Positions 1 through 7,100 of a DNA stretch of 20,724 nt are shown here, one piece after another. The position numbers were made by a program, and so were the translations under genes. The notes under the pieces were generated by a model. It was not told the DNA's origin and did no database searches. It saw only the letters and a list, made by a program, of their open reading frames with translations. Each line of letters starts with the position of its first letter. Positions within the stretch are counted from its first letter, which is position 1. This stretch comes from Dehalococcoidia bacterium (GTDB lineage Bacteria > Chloroflexota > Dehalococcoidia > GIF9 > AB-539-J10), in assembly GCA_004376695.1 (NCBI GenBank), contig SOJB01000059.1:1-20724 (forward strand), given 5' to 3'.

Positions 1-188
1 GGAGATAGTGGCCCGGCAAATCGGGCTGGTCTGAAATCCCGACTCACAACAAGCAGCCTATTAGCCCCTCAGAGATGAGCGGCTAAGCCTGTGCCCGTCC
101 GCGTCTGATATGGTAGGAGGGTGTCCCCGCGCTCTCGGTCTATCACTATGATAGACGGGCCTTGCGAATATCGGAGCCGGTAGTAACA
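1..188. other. Unassigned region without a recognisable gene
   Basis: No coding sequence can be supported here. One + frame stays open from position 2 and stops with TGA at 32-34, so the last ten codons of an upstream gene could be present, but ten codons cannot be identified. The stretch has local pairing potential, for example GCCCG/CGGGC around 12-26, and a perfect 19-bp palindrome at 138-156. I compared it by eye with RNase P RNA, tmRNA, 6S RNA, SRP RNA and common riboswitch cores and saw none of their conserved motifs. Confidence 0.3.
138..156. promoter_or_regulatory. 19-bp perfect palindrome, operator-like
   Basis: GTCTATCA and TGATAGAC are exact reverse complements separated by CTA. 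The palindrome ends 32 bp upstream of the -35 box at 189. No U-tract follows on either strand, so it is not an intrinsic terminator. The CTATCA/TGATAG half-sites resemble those of TetR-type operators, but the centre is longer than in tetO. A dimeric repressor or activator site is an inference from symmetry and position. Confidence 0.4.
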
Positions 189-217
189 TTTACAGCTTAC
201 GCGCTCTTTGCTATACT
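189..217 (+). promoter_or_regulatory. Predicted sigma70-type promoter
   Basis: TTTACA at 189-194 and TATACT at 212-217 are separated by 17 bp; each box matches the consensus at five of six positions. Transcription would begin near 224. That leaves a leader of about 160 nt before the GTG at 388, interrupted by the hairpin at 302-333. Confidence 0.55.
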
Positions 218-301
218 TCCACCAGAGGCAGCCTTGTATTCTTGCTCACGCAGCATCGGACATCATGGCAATCTCAAGGAATGCGACATCAGGAGTTATC
301 G

Positions 302-333
302 GCCACACGCTGCCGTAAGCGTGCGGCTTCTTT
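302..333 (+). terminator. Intrinsic terminator-like hairpin or attenuator
   Basis: GCCACACGC (302-310) pairs with GCGTGCGGC (319-327) with a single A-C mismatch across an 8-nt loop, followed by TTCTTT. It lies between the promoter at 189-217 and the gene starting at 388. It could end a small RNA of about 110 nt or act as a conditional terminator in the leader. The T-run is interrupted by a C, so strength is uncertain. Confidence 0.45.
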
Positions 334-387
334 ACCGTGATGTCGTCCCATCATTCGCTTCTGACAGACCATTGCCGGGCGAAGAGC

Positions 388-1821
388 GTGAAGAATACGC
401 ATCAACATAGTCTGGAGTTTCTTTTTCACCCTAGTTCAGTCGCCCTCGTAGGCATCACAACTACCAACCCCTGGCATTGGACACGAACCTTCCTGGATGC
501 CCTTATCGAATCCGAATTCGACCGCCCCCTCTACCTCGTCAATCCGAAGGGAGGAGAGATCAAGGGTCATAAGGTGCATACCAGCCTCAAAGACGTCCCG
601 GGCAACATCGACCATGTGATCGGCCTGGTCAATGCCCATACTGCTGCCAGGCTTGTGGAAGAATGCGCCGAAAAAGGAGTACGGGCAGTTCACTTCTGTA
701 CGGCGGGTTTCAGTGAGACCGGCGAGGATGAGAGAATAAGGCTGGAATCTCAACTGGTGGAGGTCGCCCGCAGGACGGGAATCAGGATTATCGGCCCTAA
801 CTGCATGGGCATTTACTGTCCTCAATCACGCCTATCCTTCACTCCCTCTTTCCCCAAAGAGCGCGGCCCGGTGGGGTTCATCAGTCAAAGCGGCGGCAAT
901 TCCATCTATCTGGTGAGGCAGGCAGCGTTGCGAGGCGTTCGCTTCAGCAAGGTCATAAGCTACGGCAATGCATGTGACATCGATGAGACCGATCTACTCG
1001 AATACCTTACTAACGACGCAGATACCAGAGTAATATGCCTTTATATCGAGGGAGTTAAGGATGGGAGACGATTCCGCAGAGCGCTGGAGGAAGCAACGAA
1101 GGAAAAGACAGTGATCTTGCTCAAAGGAGGAACCACCGAGGGGGGAGCTCGAGCAGTTGCCGGTCATACGGCAGCACTCGCTGGAAGCCGGTCCACCTGG
1201 GACGCCCTCTGTAAGCAATTGGGAATCATCAGTGTCTGTAACCTCGACGAGATGGTAGATGTGCTGGTCACCCTTCTGTTCTTACCGCTTCCCAGGGGCA
1301 GGAATGCGGTGTTGTTCGGTGCCGGAGGCGGAGCCAGCGTCCTAATCGCTGACGAATTCGAAAACAGAGGGCTAAGAGTCCCGGCACTCCCTAAGGAGAT
1401 AATCGCCCAGATACAGGAGTTTACTCCCGCCGCGGGCAACATCCTGCGAAACCCCGTGGACTATTCACAGAACATGATGGATGCTGAGAGCACTAGCAAA
1501 ACCTTCGATATATTGGCAAGGTGGGAAGGAACTGACTTCGTGGTCACGTTTATCAGGACGGGTCAATTCGTACTGCCCTGGCTTTCGGAATCACGGATGA
1601 ACATGTTAGTCGGTAGATTTGGGGTAAAGCAGGGTCACTTCCCCAAGCCGGTGGCAATGGTGCTTGAACCCAGTATTCTGCCACAAGAGGCGGAGGCCAT
1701 TCTCGCCGCGATTCGAGAATGTATTTCGTCCGGTTTGCCTGTCTACTACTCTTTTGCTGCCGCCGCCAACGCTATCAATCTGGTGTTGAGCCACGCCAAG
1801 AAGCGCTCTGAAACAGCTTGA
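388..1821 (+). CDS. NDP-forming acyl-CoA synthetase, alpha-subunit-like protein
   Basis: The protein (478 aa from GTG 388) resembles the alpha subunit of ADP-forming acetyl/acyl-CoA synthetases and succinyl-CoA ligase. An N-terminal CoA-binding Rossmann domain (about residues 10-110, starting LEFLFHPSSVALVG) is followed by two ligase flavodoxin-like domains. GPNCMG and FISQSGG motifs are present, and His260 in the motif GHTAALAGS matches the phosphohistidine of the family. There is no ATP-grasp (beta) domain, and no beta subunit is encoded in this window. The length fits a stand-alone alpha chain rather than the fused form of about 700 aa. An in-frame GTG-ATG at 337 would add 17 residues, but it abuts the terminator hairpin, has no ribosome-binding site and adds sequence unlike the family, so 388 is preferred. 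The substrate acid cannot be read from the sequence. Confidence 0.8.
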   Translation: MKNTHQHSLEFLFHPSSVALVGITTTNPWHWTRTFLDALIESEFDRPLYLVNPKGGEIKGHKVHTSLKDVPGNIDHVIGLVNAHTAARLVEECAEKGVRAVHFCTAGFSETGEDERIRLESQLVEVARRTGIRIIGPNCMGIYCPQSRLSFTPSFPKERGPVGFISQSGGNSIYLVRQAALRGVRFSKVISYGNACDIDETDLLEYLTNDADTRVICLYIEGVKDGRRFRRALEEATKEKTVILLKGGTTEGGARAVAGHTAALAGSRSTWDALCKQLGIISVCNLDEMVDVLVTLLFLPLPRGRNAVLFGAGGGASVLIADEFENRGLRVPALPKEIIAQIQEFTPAAGNILRNPVDYSQNMMDAESTSKTFDILARWEGTDFVVTFIRTGQFVLPWLSESRMNMLVGRFGVKQGHFPKPVAMVLEPSILPQEAEAILAAIRECISSGLPVYYSFAAAANAINLVLSHAKKRSETA

Positions 1822-1843
1822 GGCCTCAGAAACGAGGCCTTTG
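1821..1843 (+). terminator. Weak terminator-like hairpin after the acyl-CoA synthetase gene
   Basis: AGGCCTC (1821-1827) and GAGGCCT (1834-1840) form a perfect 7-bp stem with a 6-nt loop, starting on the last base of the stop codon. Only a short T-run follows (TTT, then GAA), so termination may be partial and allow read-through into recO. Confidence 0.4.
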
Positions 1844-1904
1844 AACTCCAATGTCACGTGCAAGGGTTTATTCAGGATTCAGCGTTTAGAGTTTGTGATA
1901 CAAG

Positions 1905-2711
1905 GTGGGTACACCCCGGAGCTATCAAACACAAGGTATCGTCCTAAGACAAAGCAAGCTGGGCGAATTCGACAGAATTGTCACCATCTATACTCCCGAA
2001 TTCGGCAAGCTGAGGGCAGTGGCTAAGGGAGCGTGTCGTCCCAAGAGCAAACTGGGTGGCAATGTAGAACCATTGACGCATAGCTTGATGTTTCTGGCTA
2101 AAGGGCGCAACCTCGATATTGTTACTCAAAGTCAAACGATAAATGGTTTCCCTGCTCTGAAGAGCGACTTGCGGCGTCTTGCCTGTGCCCTTTACATCTT
2201 AGAGCTGGTTGATTCCTTTACTGCGGAGGGCAGTGAGAATCGTTCTTCATTCAACTTGCTGGTCGAGACCCTTGATCGATTGAGCCAGCCTGAGAGCAAT
2301 GATGTTGTTCTGCGCTATTTCGAACTGCATCTTCTTCACCATCTCGGTTACCGTCCCCAGTTACATCGATGTGTTAGCTGTGATTCTCCTCTCGGACCCG
2401 AGGTCAACTTCTTCTGCTCCGGCAAGGGCGGAATTCTCTGTCCTCGTTGCAGCTCAGATGAGCACATGCAATACGAGCGAACAGAGGTGATCTCACTGAG
2501 ATCATCTTCTCCCCTGTCGGTCGAGGCTCTGAAGGTTCTTCGTTTGTGGCAAAGCTGTGACTATGCTACGGCAAAGCGGGTCAGGGTAAGACCGGATTTG
2601 TCCCGGGAGCTAGAGCGGGTATTGCACGAGTACATAAGACATATCTTGCAGCGGGAGCTTAAATCGCTGACCTGGCTAAAGCGGGTGGATAAGGAAAGCG
2701 CCCCCACGTGA
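1905..2711 (+). CDS. recO: DNA repair protein RecO
   Basis: RecO binds single-stranded DNA and RecR and helps load RecA on SSB-coated DNA in the RecFOR pathway. The 268-aa length is typical. The N-terminal OB-fold is recognisable from the opening RSYQTQGIVLRQSKLGEFDR and the following GKLRAVAKGACRPKSKL and EPLT segments. A zinc-finger-like pair lies in the C-terminal half: Cys156/Cys159 (CVSC) and Cys179/Cys182 (CPRC). The start is GTG at 1905, which places the family's RSY-T-GIVL segment at residues 5-14; the Shine-Dalgarno is poor (CAAGG directly before it). It sits 83 bp after the acyl-CoA synthetase gene with no separate promoter recognised, so it may depend on read-through. Confidence 0.9.
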   Translation: MGTPRSYQTQGIVLRQSKLGEFDRIVTIYTPEFGKLRAVAKGACRPKSKLGGNVEPLTHSLMFLAKGRNLDIVTQSQTINGFPALKSDLRRLACALYILELVDSFTAEGSENRSSFNLLVETLDRLSQPESNDVVLRYFELHLLHHLGYRPQLHRCVSCDSPLGPEVNFFCSGKGGILCPRCSSDEHMQYERTEVISLRSSSPLSVEALKVLRLWQSCDYATAKRVRVRPDLSRELERVLHEYIRHILQRELKSLTWLKRVDKESAPT

Positions 2712-2721
2712 TATTCGTAAC

Positions 2722-2750
2722 TTGACAAGCATTTCATGGGGGGTTAGAAT
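2722..2750 (+). promoter_or_regulatory. Strong sigma70-type promoter for trkA-trkH
   Basis: A perfect TTGACA (2722-2727), a 17-bp spacer and TAGAAT (2745-2750) begin 10 bp after the recO stop codon. The expected transcription start is near 2757, leaving a leader of about 166 nt before trkA. Confidence 0.75.
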
Positions 2751-2756
2751 CGCTCG

Positions 2757-2922
2757 ATTGTCAAAGGCGCTGCAATACCACAATAATGGAAATGGAGAGT
2801 GCTTGGTATTCTAAGTAAACCTTCGAGTTCTTCTGCTCATCCGAGCTGCAACTCACGTTTTCCGCACCAGTTCATCAGTTCATTGAAAGGATGGCAAAGT
2901 AACTCGCTATCGGAGAGAAGCA
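2757..2922 (+). promoter_or_regulatory. Structured 5' leader of trkA-trkH
   Basis: The leader holds two possible stem-loops. AATACCA (2774-2780) pairs exactly with TGGTATT (2804-2810). GAGTT (2825-2829) pairs with AACTC (2850-2854) and encloses GCTC/GAGC (2835-2838/2843-2846). No terminator is visible. The leader ends in a purine-rich ribosome-binding site (GGAGAG) shortly before the ATG at 2923. I could not match it to the ydaO c-di-AMP riboswitch that often controls potassium transporters. A regulatory role is inference only. Confidence 0.35.
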
Positions 2923-3579
2923 ATGTATGTCGTAATAGCAGGCTTGAGTGATATAGGGAAGAATCTGGCGGAGTTCCTTGTCAAGGAAGGGAATGAAGTA
3001 GTGATCATAGACCGGGATTTACCGAAATGCACTGAAATGGCGGAGGAGTCCGACGTGATGGTGATCACAGGAGATGCCAGCCAGAAAGCTGTCCTCGAAG
3101 AGGCCAGAGTCAGGAATGCCTATGCCTTTGTGGCTGCAGCCGGCGATGACTCGGAGAACTTGATGCTCTGTATGATAGCCAAGGAAGTGGGGGCAAAAAT
3201 GGTGATTTCCCTGGTAGATGCGACAGAGCACGAGGAAGCATTCAAGCAGGCAGGGGTCAGTTTCCAGGTTAACCCTCACATGGTAGCAGCCAGGCATATT
3301 TCCCGCATGATTGCACAGCCTTATGTGAAGGACTTCATCTCTTGCGCAAGAGCAGAGATATTCGAAATAGAGGTTGAGCAGGGCATGAAGTGCGCCGGGC
3401 GGAAGATTTCCGATATAGCAGCTCCGAACGGCGTGAAGGTCCTCGTAGTGCAAAGAGGAGGAAAATACGTGAGTTCTGACAGTGAGATACGGCCTCAAGA
3501 CTGGCTGACTCTCATCGTGAATCAGGAATCTGCCAAGAAAGGCGCCGAGTTCATGGACAAATGGTTCGCCAAAGGGTAA
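2923..3579 (+). CDS. trkA: Potassium uptake regulatory subunit, TrkA/KtrA family (RCK protein)
   Basis: This is the cytoplasmic nucleotide-binding gating subunit of a Trk/Ktr potassium channel. It has 218 residues: one RCK_N Rossmann domain (about 1-130) and one RCK_C/TrkA_C domain (about 136-218), the size of KtrA-type single-RCK proteins rather than the duplicated E. coli TrkA of about 458 aa. The dinucleotide loop reads GLSDIG (7-12), so the second glycine of the usual GxGxxG is Ser9. The acidic residue ending the second strand, Asp30 in IIDRD, is present. The ATG at 2923 has a good ribosome-binding site. Its 3' end overlaps trkH by 19 nt, implying translational coupling and a shared complex. 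Confidence 0.9.
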   Translation: MYVVIAGLSDIGKNLAEFLVKEGNEVVIIDRDLPKCTEMAEESDVMVITGDASQKAVLEEARVRNAYAFVAAAGDDSENLMLCMIAKEVGAKMVISLVDATEHEEAFKQAGVSFQVNPHMVAARHISRMIAQPYVKDFISCARAEIFEIEVEQGMKCAGRKISDIAAPNGVKVLVVQRGGKYVSSDSEIRPQDWLTLIVNQESAKKGAEFMDKWFAKG

Positions 3580-4988
3580 AACTAGCCCTCCATATCATCG
3601 GATCATTCCTGAAGTTCTTCGCCTTAGCCTACATCGTTCCGCTGGTAGCCGCTGTTTACTATGGCGAGGACTGGCGGATCTTCTTATACTCGCTATTACT
3701 CACGTTAGCTATCGGGCTGATTCTTGAATTCGGTTTTAGAACCACCAGGGAAATAGAGCGTGCCGATGGTTTCATCATAGTGGCCTTCACCTGGCTTCTC
3801 ATCCCTCTCTTCGGCATACTCCCTTACATATTCCCTCCTGTGGGGTTGGGTTTTCTCGATGCCTTCTTCGAGGCCATGTCGGGCTTCACTACCACCGGGG
3901 CGACCATACTGGAGGTGGTAGAAGAATTACCCAGAAGTGCTCTCTTGTGGCGTAGCCTTACGCAATGGTTGGGCGGCATGGGAGTGATTGCTCTCTTCGT
4001 TGCCATACTACCCAGACTGGGGGTAGGAGGCTCTCAGCTTTTTGATCGGGAATTTCCCGGCCCCTTGCCTGAAAAGCTGCGTCCCAGATTCAGAACCACG
4101 GCGAGGCTTCTGTGGACTATATACGCCGGTTTCACCGCTGCTGAGATGGCATTGCTCTATTTCCTGGCCAGACTCCCTCTCTTCGACTCAATCTGCATCT
4201 CCCTCTCCACCATACCTACTGGCGGATTCACGCCTCACACACAGAGTATTGGCTTCTACGGTAATCCCCTGGCCGAGTACATAATAATGATCTTTATGTT
4301 CCTGGCGGGCACAAGGTTCATAATTCACTACCGGGTTCTACAGAGAAGCTTGAAGGCACTTAAAGGCGAGGAGTTCAAGCTTTACTTGATTATTCTGGCA
4401 GTGGCTATCTCTCTATTAATGCTTGCGCAGGGGCTCAGCTCCTATAGAGAGGGAATCTTCCAGGCAATCTCAATCATGACCACTACGGGCTTTGCTACCA
4501 GCGATTTCGACGGGTGGAGCTCCGGAGCCAGAATGGTGCTTGTAGCTTTGATGTTCATCGGAGCCTGTGGTGGCTCTACTGGCGGGGGGACAAAAGTGAT
4601 GCGGGCCTTAACCCTGATAAGACATACGGGGGGAATGATGAGGAAGGCCATTTCTCCCAAAGCCGTGGTTCCGCTGAAACTCGACCACAAGCCTCTCTCA
4701 GAAGGAATCGTCCGGGATATAATTTCCTTCCTGTTTCTCTATATTCTTGTTGCTGTTCTAGCCTCAATAGCGCTTGCTTTCCTAGGGCTTGATCTGGAGA
4801 CAGCAATTTCAGCAGTAGCTGCCAGTTTAGGGAATGTGGGGCCTGGTTTGGGTGGGGTGGGTCCCACTCTGAACTATGCCTGGCTCCCCGGCCCAGCCAA
4901 GGTCATCTTGATCATGTGTATGTGGTTGGGGAGATTGGAATTGTTTGCAGTTTTCATGATATTCTCCCCCCGCGTTTGGAAAGGCTAG
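3561..4988 (+). CDS. trkH: Potassium uptake transmembrane subunit, TrkH/KtrB family
   Basis: This 475-aa protein is the membrane channel partner of TrkA. It shows the four pore-loop repeats of the superfamily, with filter glycines in SGFTTTGATI (Gly113), STIPTGGFTPH (Gly221), IMTTTGFATSD (Gly310) and SLGNVGPGLG (Gly427). The gating-loop signature GGSTGGGTKVMR (337-348) is also present. Hydrophobic segments run throughout, from a first helix at about residues 10-33 to the last ending near 468. The segment FLAGTRFIIHYRVL matches the TrkH region that usually reads N-F-x-L-HY, with Arg in place of Asn. The ATG at 3561 overlaps the 3' end of trkA. No terminator was seen in the 166 bp before the convergent HIT gene. 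Confidence 0.92.
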   Translation: MVRQRVKLALHIIGSFLKFFALAYIVPLVAAVYYGEDWRIFLYSLLLTLAIGLILEFGFRTTREIERADGFIIVAFTWLLIPLFGILPYIFPPVGLGFLDAFFEAMSGFTTTGATILEVVEELPRSALLWRSLTQWLGGMGVIALFVAILPRLGVGGSQLFDREFPGPLPEKLRPRFRTTARLLWTIYAGFTAAEMALLYFLARLPLFDSICISLSTIPTGGFTPHTQSIGFYGNPLAEYIIMIFMFLAGTRFIIHYRVLQRSLKALKGEEFKLYLIILAVAISLLMLAQGLSSYREGIFQAISIMTTTGFATSDFDGWSSGARMVLVALMFIGACGGSTGGGTKVMRALTLIRHTGGMMRKAISPKAVVPLKLDHKPLSEGIVRDIISFLFLYILVAVLASIALAFLGLDLETAISAVAASLGNVGPGLGGVGPTLNYAWLPGPAKVILIMCMWLGRLELFAVFMIFSPRVWKG

Positions 4989-5154
4989 TCAGGCCCCAGG
5001 GGAAGTTCAGAGCAGGTCCGGGTTGCACCTCAGGAGGCTCATCCCTGGGTTGCTTGCCGGGGAGAATTCATCCTCAGAACGAGTGGCCGGCTGCCGGTCC
5101 TTGCACTGGGAGTTGCCGCATAACCCCCATGAACCTGGCACAACGGCAAATGTG

Positions 5155-5628
5155 CTATAGCTTCGCTCGCAACTTCCGGTATGTGGCAGTCAAGGCTTCC
5201 GGCATGACTTTGGTATCGGATAACACCGGCATGAAGTTAGTATCGCCTCCCCACCTGGGCACTACATGAGTATGGAGGTGCTCTGCTATCCCCGCTCCAG
5301 CAACTTTGCCCAGATTCAAGCCAATGTTGAAGCCAGTCGGTCTCATCACTTCTCTGAGAAGCTCCAGCACCATCTTGATGATGTCGAAGTACTCCTTTGC
5401 TTCTTCACCTGTTAGAACCTGCAAGTCTGCCGTATGGCGATAGGGGGCGACCATTAGATGACCCGGATTATAGGGAAAGGCGTTCAGGATCACAAAATTG
5501 TGTTGACCGCGGTAGAGGATAAGATTCGCCTCATCGTCATTCTCCGCGGGCTTCCGGCACAGAATGCAGTCGCTTTCTGGGGCCCTCTGCAGATACTCTA
5601 TTCGCCATGGTGCCCAAAGGTGTTCCAC
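5155..5628 (-). CDS. HIT-family protein, Ap4A phosphorylase/hydrolase-like
   Basis: This 157-aa histidine-triad protein probably cleaves diadenosine polyphosphates or related nucleotides. The triad is His117-Leu-His119-Thr-His121, followed by VVPRWGGDTNFMP, the pattern of the mycobacterial-type Ap4A phosphorylase branch. The N-terminus MEHLWAPWR and the Cys21/Cys24 pair (CILC), a likely zinc site, also fit that branch. The start is GTG at 5628, immediately downstream of a good promoter, so the message may be leaderless or nearly so. It is convergent with trkH and divergent from ffh. Phosphorylase and hydrolase activity cannot be separated from sequence alone. Confidence 0.85.
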   Translation of the reverse strand: MEHLWAPWRIEYLQRAPESDCILCRKPAENDDEANLILYRGQHNFVILNAFPYNPGHLMVAPYRHTADLQVLTGEEAKEYFDIIKMVLELLREVMRPTGFNIGLNLGKVAGAGIAEHLHTHVVPRWGGDTNFMPVLSDTKVMPEALTATYRKLRAKL

Positions 5629-5637
5629 TGAGCCTAT

Positions 5638-5666
5638 ATAGTATGCTCATTCTCGCTTAAGTGCAA
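5638..5666 (-). promoter_or_regulatory. Predicted promoter of the HIT gene
   Basis: On the minus strand, TTGCAC (5661-5666) and TACTAT (5638-5643) are separated by 17 bp. Transcription would start at about 5628-5632, on or just before the GTG start codon, which implies a leaderless or near-leaderless mRNA. An overlapping TATATA at 5635-5640 is an alternative -10 box. Confidence 0.55.
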
Positions 5667-5713
5667 CGGGAGTCCCTGTTTGATGTTACGAATCCCCGAC
5701 GCGGCAAATTGAG

Positions 5714-5743
5714 TTGACTACGATATTGAGTTCAGAATAGAAT
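5714..5743 (+). promoter_or_regulatory. Predicted promoter of ffh
   Basis: TTGACT (5714-5719) and TAGAAT (5738-5743) are separated by 18 bp. The expected start near 5750 leaves only about 8 nt before the ATG at 5758, with a GGGGA Shine-Dalgarno-like sequence at 5749-5753. The -10 box is identical to those assigned to trkA and yebC. Confidence 0.6.
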
Positions 5744-5757
5744 ACTTCGGGGATAAT

Positions 5758-7098
5758 ATGCTGGAAATCTTGACCCAGAAGCTGACAGGTGTATTCAGTA
5801 AGCTTGGCAGGAAAGGCAAGCTTAGCGAAGGAGATATCGACGATGCCTTGCGCCAGATACGGATGGCGCTTCTGGAAGCAGATGTAAATTTCAAGGTGGT
5901 CAAGGAGTTCCTGTCCCCGGTGCGGGAGCGTGCCCTTGGCTCTGAAGTATTGCGCAGCCTGACACCGGCCCAGCAGATTATTAAGATCGTCAATGAAGAG
6001 CTGACTGCCATCCTGGGCGGAGAGCCCGGACGTTTGGCTTCAGTCACTCACCTGCCGGCAATTGCTTTGCTTGTAGGGTTGCAGGGCTCCGGTAAGACAA
6101 CTACGGCGGTGAAGCTGGCCATTCAGCTAAGACATCTCGGGCAGCGTCCGTTACTGGTCGCTGCTGACACCCGCCGACCGGCTGCCATTGAACAGCTCAG
6201 ACTTCTCGGTGAGCAAAACGATATCCCCGTATATAGCGAAGACATTAACGTAGCGCCGTCCATAGTCTGCCAGCATGCTCTGAAGCAAGCCAGGGAAAAG
6301 GGATCGACCTGGGTTATAGTAGATACTCAGGGGCGCCTGCACATTGACGAAGCCATGATGAAGGAATTGGCGGACATCAGGTCCCGTATACAGCCTTCAG
6401 AGGTGTTGCTTACGGTGGATGCCATGATCGGGCAGGATGCGGTACGGGTAGCTCAAGAATTCCACGGCCAAATCGGCCTCACCGGACTCATCCTTACCAA
6501 GATGGACGGGGATGCCCGAGGAGGAGCCGCCCTCTCCATTAGATCTGTTACCGGAGTGCCCATAAAATACCTGGGTACAGGTGAGAAGATGGATGCTCTG
6601 GAAACGTTTCATCCCAATCGTCTGGCGTCTCGCATTTTGGGCATGGGAGATATGCTCACCTTCATTGAGAGAGCAGAGACAGCCTTTGATCAACAGCAGG
6701 TCAAGAAACTGGAAGAAAAAATGCGCGCCGGCGGCCTTGACCTTGAGGATCTGCTCAGTCAAATGCATCAGATTCACAAAATGGGGTCGCTGGGGCGGCT
6801 GGTTGAGATGATACCGGGTTTCTCCAAGTTCTCCTCTCATCTACCGGATGCCGAAGGGGACGAACAGCTGAAAAGGATAGAGGCTATCATCCTGTCTATG
6901 ACTTATGAGGAAAGGCGCAATCCAGCTATTATTGATGGCAGGCGGCGAAGCCGTATTGCGCGAGGGAGCGGCACCACACCCAAAGATGTTAACCAGCTTC
7001 TTAATCAGTTTCGCGAGATACAGAAGCTGACCAAGTCCATAACGCGAGGAAAGCTGCCCAAGAACCTAGGTGCCATGCTCGACATACCCTCAAGGTGA
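5758..7098 (+). CDS. ffh: Signal recognition particle protein Ffh (SRP54 GTPase)
   Basis: Ffh binds SRP RNA and signal sequences of nascent membrane proteins and delivers ribosomes to FtsY. The 446-aa length is normal. The N domain (about 1-85) is followed by the G domain: P-loop GLQGSGKT (107-114), DTRRPAAIEQL (137-147), the G3 element DTQGR (189-193) and TKMDGDARGG (247-256). The methionine-bearing M domain (about 300-446) contains the RNA-binding element GRRRSRIARGSG (394-405). G3 normally reads DTAGR, so Gln191 is unusual. The stop codon lies 2 bp from that of the convergent rpoD, leaving no room for a terminator between them. Confidence 0.96.
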   Translation: MLEILTQKLTGVFSKLGRKGKLSEGDIDDALRQIRMALLEADVNFKVVKEFLSPVRERALGSEVLRSLTPAQQIIKIVNEELTAILGGEPGRLASVTHLPAIALLVGLQGSGKTTTAVKLAIQLRHLGQRPLLVAADTRRPAAIEQLRLLGEQNDIPVYSEDINVAPSIVCQHALKQAREKGSTWVIVDTQGRLHIDEAMMKELADIRSRIQPSEVLLTVDAMIGQDAVRVAQEFHGQIGLTGLILTKMDGDARGGAALSIRSVTGVPIKYLGTGEKMDALETFHPNRLASRILGMGDMLTFIERAETAFDQQQVKKLEEKMRAGGLDLEDLLSQMHQIHKMGSLGRLVEMIPGFSKFSSHLPDAEGDEQLKRIEAIILSMTYEERRNPAIIDGRRRSRIARGSGTTPKDVNQLLNQFREIQKLTKSITRGKLPKNLGAMLDIPSR

Positions 7099-7100
7099 AG

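Noticed and set aside
1..78. Open + frame with a PDZ-like GPANRAGLK segment
   Set aside because: Only 25 codons before the stop, and another frame is open over 2-34; too little to call the end of an upstream gene.
1..180. Possible structural RNA (RNase P RNA, tmRNA, 6S or SRP RNA, riboswitch)
   Set aside because: The stretch is G+C-rich and can form hairpins, but none of the conserved core sequences of these RNAs is visible on either strand.
337..387. Longer N-terminus for the acyl-CoA synthetase from GTG-ATG at 337
   Set aside because: No ribosome-binding site, directly after the hairpin at 302-327, and the 17 added residues do not look like the family.
2757..2922. ydaO-type c-di-AMP riboswitch before trkA
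   Set aside because: The conserved ydaO core elements were not found by eye.
4989..5154. Shared bidirectional terminator or SRP-RNA-like element between trkH and the HIT gene
   Set aside because: Only a 6-bp TTGCCG/CGGCAA pairing with a long loop and no T-tract; the SRP tetraloop region is absent although GCAGGTCCGG occurs.
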